Source: Streptomyces poonensis
Lineage (GTDB): Bacteria; Actinomycetota; Actinomycetes; Streptomycetales; Streptomycetaceae
Length of the DNA: 64,000 nucleotides
Assembly: GCF_014650915.1 (NCBI RefSeq)
Contig: NZ_BMVW01000008.1
Location: 274,142 to 338,141 of the forward strand
Reading direction: 5' to 3'
The notes beneath the pieces are model-generated. The model searched no databases and was not told the DNA's origin. It saw only the letters and a program-made list of their open reading frames with translations. The translations under genes were made by a program, and so were the position numbers. Below, one piece after another: positions 28,298 to 37,309 of the stretch (its first letter is position 1; the number at the start of each line of letters is the position of its first letter).

Positions 28298-29542
28298 TCA
28301 GTGTGGCCCGTTGGCGACCGCGGCCGCCATCCGCAGGACCGCCTCGGTGATCAGGTCCGGGGACGTCGCCAGGTTCAGCCGGACGAACCCCGCCCCGCCC
28401 GTGCCGAAGTCCTGCCCGGAGTTCAGGGCGACCCGGCCGCGCCGGAGGAAGACGTCCGCCGGGTCGTCGCCGAGGCCGAGCTCCCGGCAGTCGAGCCACG
28501 CCAGGTAGGTGGCCTCCGCGGGGGTGTAGCGCACCGCGGGGAGGTACTCGGCGAGGAGACCGGCCAGCAGCCGGCGGTTGTCGTCCAGGCCGGAGAGCAC
28601 GGCGTCGAGCCAGTCGCCGCCGTCCCGCAGGGCCGCGGTGTGGGCGATCACGCCGAGGTGGCTGGGGCCGTGGCCCACCTCCTCGGGCAGCCGGGCCAGA
28701 TCGTCGGCCGCGGCGGGCCCGGCGATCGCGACGGCGGCCTTCAGCCCGGCCAGGTTCCACCCCTTGGACGCCGACATCAGGGACAGCCCGTTCTCGCCGC
28801 CGGGCACGCTCAGATACGGCACGAACGACGCGCTCTCCGACACCAGCGGGGCGTGGATCTCGTCCGCCACGACACGCAGGCCGTACGCCCGCGCCAGCCG
28901 CGCGGCCCGGGTCAGCTCGTCGGCGGTGTGCACGGTCCCGGTCGGGTTGTGCGGGCTGCACAGCAGGTACGCCGGCCGGCCGGTGTTCCGGCTCGCGCCC
29001 CGGGCGGCCCGCATGAAGGCGCCCTCCAGCGCTATGAAGTCGATCCGCCCCTTCGGGTCCAGCGGGGCCTCGATCACGGGACGTCCCATGTGGCGGACGA
29101 ACTGGTAGAAGGGTGGATACACAGGCGAGTTGACCACGACGGGATCGCCCGGCCCGGAGACCAGCTTGAGCATCTCCACCACGCCCAGCATCACATCGGG
29201 CACGATCGCCGTGCGTCTCACCGTTAAGCCGTCCCAGTCCCACCGCTTGCGGGCGAACTCGGCGAGCGCCTCCGCGTACGCCGTCCCGGCCGGGTAGCCG
29301 GTGTCGCCCAGCGCGACCGCCTCGGTGATCGCCCGCGCGACCGGCTCGGCCAGCGGGACGTCCATCTCGGCCACCCACAGGGGGAGGACGTCCTCCGGGT
29401 AGGTCCGCCACTTCATGCTCGTGCGGCGCCGCAACTGGCCCAGGGAGAGCCGGTGCAGCGGATTCGCGCCGTCGTCGGCGGGCGCGGTGTCGGTGGATGC
29501 GGCGTCGGTGGATGCGGTTATGCGATCAGATGCCTGCGTCAT
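28298..29542 (-). CDS. MalY/PatB-type PLP-dependent aminotransferase or C-S lyase
   Basis: A 414-residue fold-type I PLP enzyme. The PLP lysine lies in SASKGWNLAG. The substrate/PLP region reads CSPHNPTGTVHT, with VVADEIHAPLV and the terminal RLNLATSPDLI arginine. MalY/PatB proteins act as cystathionine beta-lyases or, with other specificities, aminotransferases; sequence cannot separate these. The ATG at 29542 is chosen because upstream in-frame codons run through an inverted repeat at 29551-29577. The first 30 residues are low-complexity Ser/Thr/Asp/Ala with a 15-bp tandem duplication. Confidence 0.8.
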   Translation of the reverse strand: MTQASDRITASTDAASTDTAPADDGANPLHRLSLGQLRRRTSMKWRTYPEDVLPLWVAEMDVPLAEPVARAITEAVALGDTGYPAGTAYAEALAEFARKRWDWDGLTVRRTAIVPDVMLGVVEMLKLVSGPGDPVVVNSPVYPPFYQFVRHMGRPVIEAPLDPKGRIDFIALEGAFMRAARGASRNTGRPAYLLCSPHNPTGTVHTADELTRAARLARAYGLRVVADEIHAPLVSESASFVPYLSVPGGENGLSLMSASKGWNLAGLKAAVAIAGPAAADDLARLPEEVGHGPSHLGVIAHTAALRDGGDWLDAVLSGLDDNRRLLAGLLAEYLPAVRYTPAEATYLAWLDCRELGLGDDPADVFLRRGRVALNSGQDFGTGGAGFVRLNLATSPDLITEAVLRMAAAVANGPH

Positions 29543-29550
29543 ATGCCACA

Positions 29551-29577
29551 GCGTGACGCAGGCCCCATGCGTCACGC
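29551..29577. promoter_or_regulatory. inverted repeat upstream of the MalY-type gene
   Basis: GCGTGACGC at 29551-29559 and GCGTCACGC at 29569-29577 are exact complements separated by 9 bases, ending 8 bases before the chosen start. This could be an operator or a leader hairpin. No matching regulator gene is adjacent. Confidence 0.4.
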
Positions 29578-29644
29578 CAGAGGGAGAGGGTCGGTTTGCC
29601 TGAATATCAGGCGTACTTTTGCGACATCCCGTCTACGCGTCCGC

Positions 29645-31099
29645 TCAGCGCCGTACGCCCGCCGCTTTCCGGATCTCCGGGCTCTCCAGACGCTCCGCCG
29701 TCCGCTCGGCCGTGCGGCGCGCCCAGGGGCCGGTGGTGAGCGCGCCCACGGCCAGTACGGCGAGGCCGCAGCCGGTGAGGATCCACCAGCCGGGCCGGGC
29801 GGCGGACACGAAGGAGTCCGCGTACGACGACGAGCTCACCCCCGCCGCCAGCACCGCGCCGATCACCGCGACGCCCAGCGTCTGGCCGAGCTGGCGGCTG
29901 GTGGAGGCGACCGCGGCGGCGACCCCGGACTGCGCGCGGGGCATGCCGGAGACGGCGGTGTTGGTGATGGGGGCGTTGACGAAGCCGAAGCCGATGCCGA
30001 ACAGGACGTACCCGATGAAGAGGGTGGCGTTCCGCGTCTCGGCCTCGAAGACCGCGAACAGCAGCCCGCTCATCGTCATCGCGCACCCGGCGACCAGCAG
30101 CGGGAGGCGCGGGCCCCGGCTGCCGACGAGACGGCCGGAAAGGGGCGCGCAGGCGAAGGTCATGAACGCCATCGGCAGCATCCACAGGCCCGCCTCCAGG
30201 GCATTCAGGCCGCGCACGTTCTGCAGGTACAGGGTGGACATGAAGAGGAAGCCGCCGAGCGCCGCGAACGCGCTGACCGCGATCACCGTCGCCCCGCTGA
30301 ACGGTGCCGAGCGGAAGAAGCGCAGGTCGATGAGGGGTTCGGTGCGGCGTCGCTCGTACCACAGCAGGCCCAGCAGGGCGGCCAGGGCGACCGCGCCGAA
30401 CGGCAGGACCGTGCCGGCGCCCGCGTGCGGCGCCTCGATGATCGCGTACGTCAGGGAGCCGAACAGCACGATCACCAGGAGCTGCCCGACGGGGTCGGGG
30501 CGGCGGGCCTTCGGTGCGCGGGACTCGGGGACGAAGCGCAGGGTGAGCAGCAGCGCCGCCAGGCCCACCGGCAGGTTGATCCAGAAGATCGAGCGCCAGC
30601 CGACGGACTCCACGAGCAGCCCGCCGACCAGCGGGCCGGCCGCCATGGAGATGCCCACCACCGCGCCCCACACACCGATCGCGCGGGCGCGCTCACGCGG
30701 GTCCGTGAAGGTGTTGGTGATGATCGACATGGCGACCGGGTTCAGCATCGAGCCGCCGACCGCCTGCACCATGCGGAAGGCGACGAGCCAGTTCAGGTCC
30801 GGGGCGAGGGAGCAGAGCACCGAGCCGATCGTGAAGACCACCAGGCCCGCCATGAAGACGCGCTTGCGGCCGATCCGGTCGGCCGTCGAGCCCGCGAGCA
30901 TCAGCAGCGAGGCGAGGACGAGGGTGTACGCGTCGATCGTCCACTGCAGACCCGAGACGCTCGCGTCCAGGTCGCGCTCCATCGCCGGCAGGGCGACGTT
31001 CAGGACGGTGTTGTCGAGGCTCACGATCAGCAGGCTCATGCAGCAGATCGCGAGCACCAGCAGACGTCGGCGGTGGCTGAGCTCGGGCATGTGTTCCAT
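29645..31099 (-). CDS. DHA2-family MFS drug-efflux transporter
   Basis: A 484-residue multidrug-type proton antiporter of the 14-helix EmrB/QacA family. The N-terminus has LDNTVLNVALPAM (motif D1) and ADRIGRKRVF (motif A). GWRSIFWINLPVG and the antiporter motif GPLVGG (motif C region) follow. It ends with a basic tail. The start could be ATG 31099 or 31090. An AT-rich imperfect palindrome lies just upstream. It is divergent from dusB. Substrates cannot be predicted. Confidence 0.85.
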   Translation of the reverse strand: MEHMPELSHRRRLLVLAICCMSLLIVSLDNTVLNVALPAMERDLDASVSGLQWTIDAYTLVLASLLMLAGSTADRIGRKRVFMAGLVVFTIGSVLCSLAPDLNWLVAFRMVQAVGGSMLNPVAMSIITNTFTDPRERARAIGVWGAVVGISMAAGPLVGGLLVESVGWRSIFWINLPVGLAALLLTLRFVPESRAPKARRPDPVGQLLVIVLFGSLTYAIIEAPHAGAGTVLPFGAVALAALLGLLWYERRRTEPLIDLRFFRSAPFSGATVIAVSAFAALGGFLFMSTLYLQNVRGLNALEAGLWMLPMAFMTFACAPLSGRLVGSRGPRLPLLVAGCAMTMSGLLFAVFEAETRNATLFIGYVLFGIGFGFVNAPITNTAVSGMPRAQSGVAAAVASTSRQLGQTLGVAVIGAVLAAGVSSSSYADSFVSAARPGWWILTGCGLAVLAVGALTTGPWARRTAERTAERLESPEIRKAAGVRR

Positions 31100-31110
31100 C
31101 GTAGGCCAGC

Positions 31111-31131
31111 TTAAGTAGTGCGCCTAACTAA
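31111..31131. promoter_or_regulatory. AT-rich imperfect palindrome in the efflux promoter
   Basis: TTAAGTAG (31111-31118) and CTAACTAA (31124-31131) are complementary at 6 of 8 positions around TGCGC, 12 bases upstream of the MFS start. TAG...CTA palindromes of this kind commonly bind TetR or MarR repressors, but none is encoded next door. Confidence 0.35.
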
Positions 31132-31185
31132 TGACCAATACACCGGGTACCGGTGCGAGCAGTCGGCATGGGCGACAATGGGGGA

Positions 31186-32328
31186 ATGCCCACGTCCTTC
31201 TCCCCCCTCAGCATCGGCCCGCACACCGTCCGGCCGCCCGTCGTGCTCGCCCCCATGGCCGGGATCACGAACGCGCCGTTCCGCACGCTGTGCCGCGAGT
31301 TCAGCGGGGGCAAGGGCCTGTTCGTGAGCGAGATGATCACGACCCGGGCGCTGGTCGAGCGCAACGAGAAGACCATGCAGCTGATCAAGTTCGACGCGAG
31401 CGAGAAGCCGCGCTCGATCCAGCTGTACGGCGTGGACCCGGCGACCGTCGGCAAGGCCGTCCGCATGATCGTGGACGAGGACCTCGCCGACCACATCGAC
31501 CTGAACTTCGGCTGCCCGGTCCCCAAGGTGACGCGGAAGGGCGGCGGCTCGGCCCTCCCGTACAAGCGGAACCTGCTCCGCGCGATCCTGCGCGAGGCCG
31601 TGTCCGGGGCCGGTGACCTGCCCGTCACCATGAAGATGCGCAAGGGCATCGACGACGACCACCTCACCTACCTCGACGCCGGCCGGATCGCCGTCGAGGA
31701 GGGCGTGACCGCCATCGCGCTGCACGGCCGGACGACGGCCCAGCACTACGGCGGCACGGCCGACTGGGACGCCATCGCCCGCCTGAAGGAGCACGTGCCG
31801 GAGATCCCCGTCCTCGGCAACGGCGACATCTGGTCGGCCGAGGACGCCCTGCGCATGGTCCGCGAGACCGGCTGCGACGGTGTGGTCGTGGGCCGCGGCT
31901 GCCTGGGCCGCCCGTGGCTGTTCGCGGACCTGGTTGCCGCCTTCGAGGGCCGTCACGACGGGTTCGCGCGCCCGACGCTGCGCGAGGTGGCCGACGTCAT
32001 GGTCCGCCACGCCACGCTCCTCGGCGAGTGGATCGGCGACGAGGCGCGCGGCGTCATCGACTTCCGCAAGCACGTGGCCTGGTACCTCAAGGGCTTCGCG
32101 GTCGGCTCGGAGATGCGCAAGCGCCTCGCGATCACGTCCTCGCTGGAGGAGCTGCGCTCCGGCCTCGACGAGCTGGACCTCGACCAGCCCTGGCCGACGG
32201 GCGCCGACGGCCCGCGCGGCCGCACTTCCGGCAACAACCGGGTGGTCCTCCCGGACGGCTGGCTGAAGGACCCGTACGACTGCGCGGGCGTGAGCGAGGA
32301 CGCGGAGCTGGACACCTCCGGCGGCTGA
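31186..32328 (+). CDS. dusB: tRNA-dihydrouridine synthase
   Basis: A 380-residue FMN enzyme that reduces uridines in tRNA D-loops. The TIM barrel opens with PPVVLAPMAGITNAPFRTLCREF. The catalytic Cys is in DLNFGCPVPKVTRKGGGSAL. The HGRTTAQHYGG and VLGNGDIWSAEDA segments bind flavin and phosphate, and a helical tRNA-binding domain ends the protein. ATG 31186 begins MPTSFSPLSIG. It converges on the debranching-type gene with 15 bases between stops. Confidence 0.92.
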   Translation: MPTSFSPLSIGPHTVRPPVVLAPMAGITNAPFRTLCREFSGGKGLFVSEMITTRALVERNEKTMQLIKFDASEKPRSIQLYGVDPATVGKAVRMIVDEDLADHIDLNFGCPVPKVTRKGGGSALPYKRNLLRAILREAVSGAGDLPVTMKMRKGIDDDHLTYLDAGRIAVEEGVTAIALHGRTTAQHYGGTADWDAIARLKEHVPEIPVLGNGDIWSAEDALRMVRETGCDGVVVGRGCLGRPWLFADLVAAFEGRHDGFARPTLREVADVMVRHATLLGEWIGDEARGVIDFRKHVAWYLKGFAVGSEMRKRLAITSSLEELRSGLDELDLDQPWPTGADGPRGRTSGNNRVVLPDGWLKDPYDCAGVSEDAELDTSGG

Positions 32329-32343
32329 GAGCTCCCCGGCCGC

Positions 32344-34290
32344 TCAGGCGCCTCCCACGGCCGTCAGCAGCGCCAGCGGAGCCGCCGCCGACCGGGACTC
32401 CCGTACGCAGGCGTGCGGATACGGCACCGGCTCCGGATGCCCGGCCCGGTCGTACCCGGCGAGCACCTCCGGCAGCCGGTGGCCCGTCGCCGCCGCCGCG
32501 TCCACCAGGCCGTGCGCGACCGCGCGGGCCTCGTCGTGCAGGCCGTAGCGGGCGAGGCCGAGCGCGATGAGCGCGTTGTCGTGGGGCCAGACCGAACCGC
32601 GGTGGTACGACAGCGGGTGGTACGCCGCCTGCCCGGCGGCCAGGGTGCGCACGCCCCAGCCGGAGAAGAAGTCGGGCTCCAGCAGCCGCCGGCCGACCAG
32701 TTCCCCGTACTCCTTGTCCAGCAGGCCCGACCACAGCAGATGGCCCGCGTCGGAGGCGAGGGCGTCCACGGGACGGCCCTCGCCGTCCAGGGCCAGCGCG
32801 GGGAACGACTGCTCCGCCATCCAGAAGTCCCGCTGGAAGCGGTCGCGGAGATCGCCCGCGGCCTGCTCCAGCAGCGCCGCGTACACCTCGTCCGCCCACA
32901 CCGTGCGGGCCAGCTGGGCGGTGCGGCGCAGCGCGTCGTACGCGTAGCCCTGGGCGCCCGCCGCCATCACGGGCCCGGTGGGGCGCGCGCCGTCCGCCGA
33001 GCAGATGGCGCCCGGGGAGTCCTTCCAGTTCTGGTTGGCGAGGCCGCCCCGGTCCGCGCGGTAGACGAGGTAGCCCCGCGAGGTGAGGCCGCCGTGGTCC
33101 AGCATCCAGCCGATCGCCGCGCGCGCGTGCGGTTCGAGACGGCGGGCCAGCGCCGCGTCGCCGGTGTGCTCCACGTACGCGCCGAGCAGGACCAGGAAGA
33201 GCGGGGTGGCGTCCACCGAGCCGTAGTAGCGCCCGTACGGCACCTGCCCGAAGTGGGCCAGCTCCCCGTGGCGCACCTCGTGCACGATCTTCCCCGGCTG
33301 TGCCACGACGCCCGTACCGGTCTCGGTCGCCTGGGTGGCGGCGAGGGCGGGGAGTGTGGCGGCCGCGAGGTCCGGACGGTAGGGGAGCGCGAAGAGGGAG
33401 GTCAGCAGCGCGTCGCGGCCGAGCAGGGTGAGGAACCAGGGGGCTCCGGCTGCCGGGACGCGCAGTTCCTCGCCGTCCGGGCCGGTCGCGGGGACCTGGA
33501 GCACGGCAAGATCCGCGAGACCGCGCGCACAGGCCGCCGCGAGCTCCGGCCACGCCGTCGGGAAGGGCACGCCGTCGGTGAACTCCGCCTCGAGTGCCAG
33601 CAGTTGCTCGCGCGCGGCGGCCGGTGACGTCGGCACGGCGCGGCCTTCGGCGGTGCCGCTCGTGCCGTGCGGCCGCGCGGCGACCCGCAGGGACAGCTCG
33701 GCCGATCCGTGCGGCTCCAGGTCCAGGGCCCAGACGAGCCGCCGGGCGCCCGTGCCCGTCTCCTCCACCCCCTCCGGCGCGGGATCGGCCGTGACGGTCG
33801 TACGGGACAGCCACTCGCCGCGCCGGTAGCCGAACTCCACACCGTCGTCCAGGACCCGGCGGGACCGCACGGCGCCGGTCTTGGTGTACGTGCGGTGGTC
33901 GGAGCGGAGCTCGAACTGGTCCGCGAAGTCGGCGTCCGCGGTCAGCGCGATCCGGACTGTCGTGGGCACCGGGCGGTTGCTCGTCACCCGCAGCGACTCC
34001 ACCAGCGCGCCGTCCGCGACGGCCTGTTCCCGGAAGAGCGTGTACGCGGGCGGTTCCTGGCGGCCGCCGCGCGGCACGAGCACACAGCGCGCGGTGTCGC
34101 CGTCGGTGACCGGCGTCAGCGCCTCCGGGAGGGCGCCGTCCACCGTGAGCTGCCAGCGGCTGAGGTGCCGGGCGTCCCGGACGAACAGCCCGTCCGGGGA
34201 GGTGCCGCCGTGCACCCCGCTGATGTCCCCGCGGTCCCCCACGGCCAGGAACGTTCCGCCGCGCACGAGCAGATGATGCCGGTCCGTCAT
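32344..34290 (-). CDS. glycogen debranching/amylo-alpha-1,6-glucosidase-type protein
   Basis: A 648-residue protein with an N-terminal beta domain (about 1-230) of the glycogen-debranching N-terminal type, starting LLVRGGTFLAVGDRGDI with SPDGLFVRDARHLSRW. A six-hairpin (alpha/alpha)6 catalytic domain follows, with PWFLTLLGRDALLTSLF and a terminal HRGSVWPHDNALIALGL, where acidic residues are candidate catalysts. Proteins of this class cleave alpha-linked glucosides or maltooligosaccharides. No signal peptide is visible, so it acts in the cytoplasm. Its ATG overlaps the stop of the upstream glycosidase gene (ATGA), forming a two-gene operon divergent from a ROK regulator. Confidence 0.78.
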   Translation of the reverse strand: MTDRHHLLVRGGTFLAVGDRGDISGVHGGTSPDGLFVRDARHLSRWQLTVDGALPEALTPVTDGDTARCVLVPRGGRQEPPAYTLFREQAVADGALVESLRVTSNRPVPTTVRIALTADADFADQFELRSDHRTYTKTGAVRSRRVLDDGVEFGYRRGEWLSRTTVTADPAPEGVEETGTGARRLVWALDLEPHGSAELSLRVAARPHGTSGTAEGRAVPTSPAAAREQLLALEAEFTDGVPFPTAWPELAAACARGLADLAVLQVPATGPDGEELRVPAAGAPWFLTLLGRDALLTSLFALPYRPDLAAATLPALAATQATETGTGVVAQPGKIVHEVRHGELAHFGQVPYGRYYGSVDATPLFLVLLGAYVEHTGDAALARRLEPHARAAIGWMLDHGGLTSRGYLVYRADRGGLANQNWKDSPGAICSADGARPTGPVMAAGAQGYAYDALRRTAQLARTVWADEVYAALLEQAAGDLRDRFQRDFWMAEQSFPALALDGEGRPVDALASDAGHLLWSGLLDKEYGELVGRRLLEPDFFSGWGVRTLAAGQAAYHPLSYHRGSVWPHDNALIALGLARYGLHDEARAVAHGLVDAAAATGHRLPEVLAGYDRAGHPEPVPYPHACVRESRSAAAPLALLTAVGGA

Positions 34291-35759
34291 CCCCGGTTCC
34301 CTCCCCTGTCACTGCTGTGGTGAGTGCTGTGGTCACTGCCGTCGTGGTGCAGCAGGTCGAGCGTGAGCGCGGCGGTCCAGCCGAAGCCGGCCGCCCCGCG
34401 GGCCGCGCCGGTGTACGGGTCCACGTACTCCGCGAACCCGGACGCCGCGGCCGTGCGCAGGAAGTCGGCCCGCAGCGCGTCGGCCCGCGCCCGCTCACCG
34501 TGCCGCCGCAGCCCGCGCTCCAGCAGCCAGGCCGTGTTGAACCAGGCCGGTCCCCGCCAGTAACGGTGCCGGTCGAAGGAGGCCCCGGTGAGGTCGTAGC
34601 TGGGGACGAGACGCGCCGGCCCTCCGAGTCCGAAACGCGGCCCGCACGCCGTACGGACCAGGGCGCGGGTGACGGAGCGCGGCAGATCCGGCAGCAGGAG
34701 GGGGACCAGCCCGGAGACGCTCCGCTCGGGGAGGAGGCGGCCCGACCGCCCCGCCCCGTACACGTCGCGGCAGAGGAACATCCCCTCCGCCGGGTCCCAC
34801 AGCCGGTCCACCAGCACCGCCGTCAGCCGCTCCGCACGCGTACGGCGGGCCGTGCCCGTGGCGCCGAGCTCCCGCGCGATCCGGGCCAGCGCGTGCTCGG
34901 AGGCGATCAGCAGGGCGTTGAAGGCGGGGTCCTCCACGGCGAAGCCGCCGCTCGCCTCGTCCCCGTACGACCGGTCCCGGTACTCCGCCGCCAGCCGCAC
35001 GTACCGCTGGTAGTCCAGATCGGTCGGCCGGTCCCCGGCGGCGCCGTGGGCCAGGTCGGCGCGGCGGAAGGAGCGGGCGGGGGCCGGGGCGACGCGCGAC
35101 AGCGGGGCGTCCCAGCAGGGGGAGTTGTCCATGCCCTGCTCCCACGGGTGCACCACGGACGCGAGCCCGCCGCCGCCCAGGTCGCGGCGGTGCAGCAGAT
35201 AGCGGTGCCAGGCGGCCAGCTTCGGGTACACCCGGGCCAGGAAGCCGCGCGCCCGCGACAGGCCGGGATCGGCCCGGTGGACCAGCCACGCGGCGAGCGC
35301 GTGCACCGGTGGCTGCACGATGCCCGAGGTCTGTACGGTGCGCGGGGCGCCCGCGGCGCGTCCGGCGGCCGAGGAGCGCCAGAAGTCGGGGCTCGGGAAG
35401 TAGGCGTCGAGCGGCACGGAGGGGTTGAAGACGATGTGCGGGATCCGGCCGTCGCCCCACTGCGCGGCGAGCAGCGTCTCCAGCTCCGTCTGCGCCCGTG
35501 ACGGCGACAGACGGCGCAGCCCGATGGCGATGAACGCCGAGTCCCAGGACCACTGGTGCGGGTACAGGCCGCGCGACGGCACCGTGGACGTCCCCGTCCA
35601 GTTGGACTCCAGGACCCCGGCGGCTCTCGCGCGCAGCGATCCGGCCGGTCCGGTCGGTTCGGCCGGTTCGGCCGGTTCGGCCGGTTCGTATACGTCGGCC
35701 GCGGGAGCGGGGCCCGTGCGGGCCGTACGACGGGCGGTCAGCTGGGTGGTGCGGTCCAC
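34287..35759 (-). CDS. MGH1/GH63-like glycoside hydrolase
   Basis: A 490-residue (alpha/alpha)6-barrel glycoside hydrolase resembling mannosylglycerate hydrolase and GH63 trehalase/glucosidase-like proteins. Key regions are GLYPHQWSWDSAFIAIGLRR, where Asp is a likely catalytic residue, VHPWEQGMDNSPCWD, and RYWRGPAWFNTAWLLERGL. The first 45 residues are low-complexity, including four EP-type repeats from a 9-bp tandem repeat at 35655-35681. The GTG at 35759 is the only good start before a long divergent intergenic region. Substrate probably an alpha-glucoside or mannosyl compound; not certain. Confidence 0.75.
   Translation of the reverse strand: MDRTTQLTARRTARTGPAPAADVYEPAEPAEPAEPTGPAGSLRARAAGVLESNWTGTSTVPSRGLYPHQWSWDSAFIAIGLRRLSPSRAQTELETLLAAQWGDGRIPHIVFNPSVPLDAYFPSPDFWRSSAAGRAAGAPRTVQTSGIVQPPVHALAAWLVHRADPGLSRARGFLARVYPKLAAWHRYLLHRRDLGGGGLASVVHPWEQGMDNSPCWDAPLSRVAPAPARSFRRADLAHGAAGDRPTDLDYQRYVRLAAEYRDRSYGDEASGGFAVEDPAFNALLIASEHALARIARELGATGTARRTRAERLTAVLVDRLWDPAEGMFLCRDVYGAGRSGRLLPERSVSGLVPLLLPDLPRSVTRALVRTACGPRFGLGGPARLVPSYDLTGASFDRHRYWRGPAWFNTAWLLERGLRRHGERARADALRADFLRTAAASGFAEYVDPYTGAARGAAGFGWTAALTLDLLHHDGSDHSTHHSSDRGGNRG
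35655..35681 (-). repeat. 9-bp tandem repeat in the glycosidase N-terminus
   Basis: Three exact copies of CGGTTCGGC (35655-35663, 35664-35672, 35673-35681) with a partial fourth. They encode the Glu-Pro-Ala repeats and keep the frame. Confidence 0.8.
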
Positions 35760-35878
35760 ACAGGGCTCCCCGAGGGCATCGATCCGGCCGGTTCGGTCGC
35801 GGCTACCATAGAGTTACGTCTAGTTAACACGCAAAACCCAATATGTAATGCAGAGTTGGGAAGTGCAAGGGGGTGTAC

Positions 35879-37099
35879 ATGAGCGGAAAGGTCGCGAAGG
35901 CGGGTGGACACGCCGGCGCCGGGGATCTGCTCGCCCTGGTCCGCAGTGGACGGGCCACCACGCGCGGTGCGCTCCAGCAGGCCACGGGACTGTCCCGGGC
36001 CACGGTCGGCCAGCGCCTGGACCGCCTCTTCCGGGCGGGCTGGCTGCGCGAGGGCGCCGGGGGACCGGTGGACTCCCCGCTCGGCGGACGCCCCTCGATC
36101 ACCCTCGAGTTCGACGACGACCACGCCGTCGTCCTCGCCGCCGACCTCGACACCCGGCACGCCCGCGCCGCCGTGCTCTCCCTCACCGGCGAGATCCAGG
36201 CCGAGCACTCGGGCCCGCTGGCCGTCGAGGACGGCCCCGACGCCGTACTGGACCGGCTCGGCCGCTGGTTCGCCGCGCTGCTGGAGAAGACGGGCCGGCG
36301 GGCCGACGCGGTGTGCGGCATCGGGCTGGCCGTGCCCGGCCCGGTGGACACGGACACCGGCCGGGTCGTCCAGCCGCCGATCATGCCGGGCTGGGACGGC
36401 TACGACATAAGGGTGCGCCTGGCCCGCGCGTTCGCCGAGCACGCGGACGGCAGCGCGGACACCCCCGTCCTCGTCGACAACGACGCCAACCTCATGGCGT
36501 ACGGCGAGCAGCGCGCCGGATACCCGGACTGCACGGCCTTCGCCCTGGTCAAGGTGTCGACCGGCATCGGGGCGGGCGTCGTCGTCGGCGGGACGATCTA
36601 CCGGGGGATCGACGGGGGCGCCGGGGACATAGGCCACATCCGCGTCCCGGACGGCTCCGACGCGCTGTGCAGATGCGGTGCGTACGGCTGTCTGGCCGCC
36701 GTCGCGAGCGGCGGTGCCGTGGCGCGCCGGCTGGCCGGGGCGGGGGTGCCAGCGGCCTCCGGCTCGGACGTCCGCGACCTGCTGACGGCCGGCCATCCCG
36801 AGGCGGCGGCGCTGGCGCGGGAGGCCGGGCGCCGCGTGGGGGAGGTCCTCGCGACGGTGGTGACCCTCCTGAACCCCGGCGTGCTCATGATCGCCGGAGA
36901 TTTGGCCGGAACCCCCTTCCTCACGGGCGTACGGGAGTTGCTGTACCAGCGGGCGCTGCCCCGTTCCACCGCGCACCTGGAGGTGGTGACCGCGCGGCTG
37001 GGCGAGCGGGCGGCGCTGGTGGGGGCGGGGGCGCTGGTCGTGGAGCACCTGTACGGGCCGGAGCGGGCCGAGGAGCGGCTGGCGGCGCTGGGGGTCTGA
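35879..37099 (+). CDS. ROK-family transcriptional repressor
   Basis: A 406-residue sugar-responsive regulator. An N-terminal winged helix (TTRGALQQATGLSRATVGQRLDRLFRAGWL, about 25-60) is followed by a ROK sugar-kinase-like domain. The domain has VLVDNDANLMAYGE, a glycine-rich STGIGAGVVVGG phosphate loop and the zinc motif CRCGAYGCL. ATG 35879 has AAGGGGG 5 bases upstream; an in-frame GTG at 35873 would add two residues. It is divergent from the two glycosidase genes across an AT-rich 119-base gap, so it most likely represses them in response to a sugar. Confidence 0.85.
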   Translation: MSGKVAKAGGHAGAGDLLALVRSGRATTRGALQQATGLSRATVGQRLDRLFRAGWLREGAGGPVDSPLGGRPSITLEFDDDHAVVLAADLDTRHARAAVLSLTGEIQAEHSGPLAVEDGPDAVLDRLGRWFAALLEKTGRRADAVCGIGLAVPGPVDTDTGRVVQPPIMPGWDGYDIRVRLARAFAEHADGSADTPVLVDNDANLMAYGEQRAGYPDCTAFALVKVSTGIGAGVVVGGTIYRGIDGGAGDIGHIRVPDGSDALCRCGAYGCLAAVASGGAVARRLAGAGVPAASGSDVRDLLTAGHPEAAALAREAGRRVGEVLATVVTLLNPGVLMIAGDLAGTPFLTGVRELLYQRALPRSTAHLEVVTARLGERAALVGAGALVVEHLYGPERAEERLAALGV

Positions 37100-37220
37100 G
37101 TAAGGGTGTCCGTGCGGGTGTCCCTGTGACCCGCCCCTGTGACAGGCGTGTTTCGCTCTGTGTCAGGGGCTGTCACCTGGTCCGCATGGTGAAATCCGGC
37201 TCCTCTCGACGGCGTGATTT

Positions 37221-37245
37221 GCGCCACCCCTGATAGGGGTGGCGC
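37221..37245. repeat. palindrome A upstream of ppdK
   Basis: GCGCCACCCCT pairs exactly with AGGGGTGGCGC across a 3-base loop (11-bp arms). It shares a 9-base core with palindrome B, whose centre is about 61 bases further on. Confidence 0.85.
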
Positions 37246-37278
37246 TCAGATGAGCAGATCTTGGGTATGTCCGGGTTT

Positions 37279-37309
37279 TCAAGGGGTGGCACTCAGTGCC
37301 ACCCCTTGA
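37279..37309. repeat. palindrome B upstream of ppdK
   Basis: A 15-bp perfect inverted repeat with a single central base (37294). The arms read TCAAGGGGTGGCACT and its complement. It could be an operator or an RNA hairpin. There is no T-run, so it is not a typical terminator. Confidence 0.85.

Noticed and set aside
35811..35850. A defined ROK operator in the AT-rich glycosidase/ROK gap
   Set aside because: AGTTA occurs twice (AGTTACGTCTAGTTAAC), but no convincing symmetrical site or promoter hexamer pair could be fixed.
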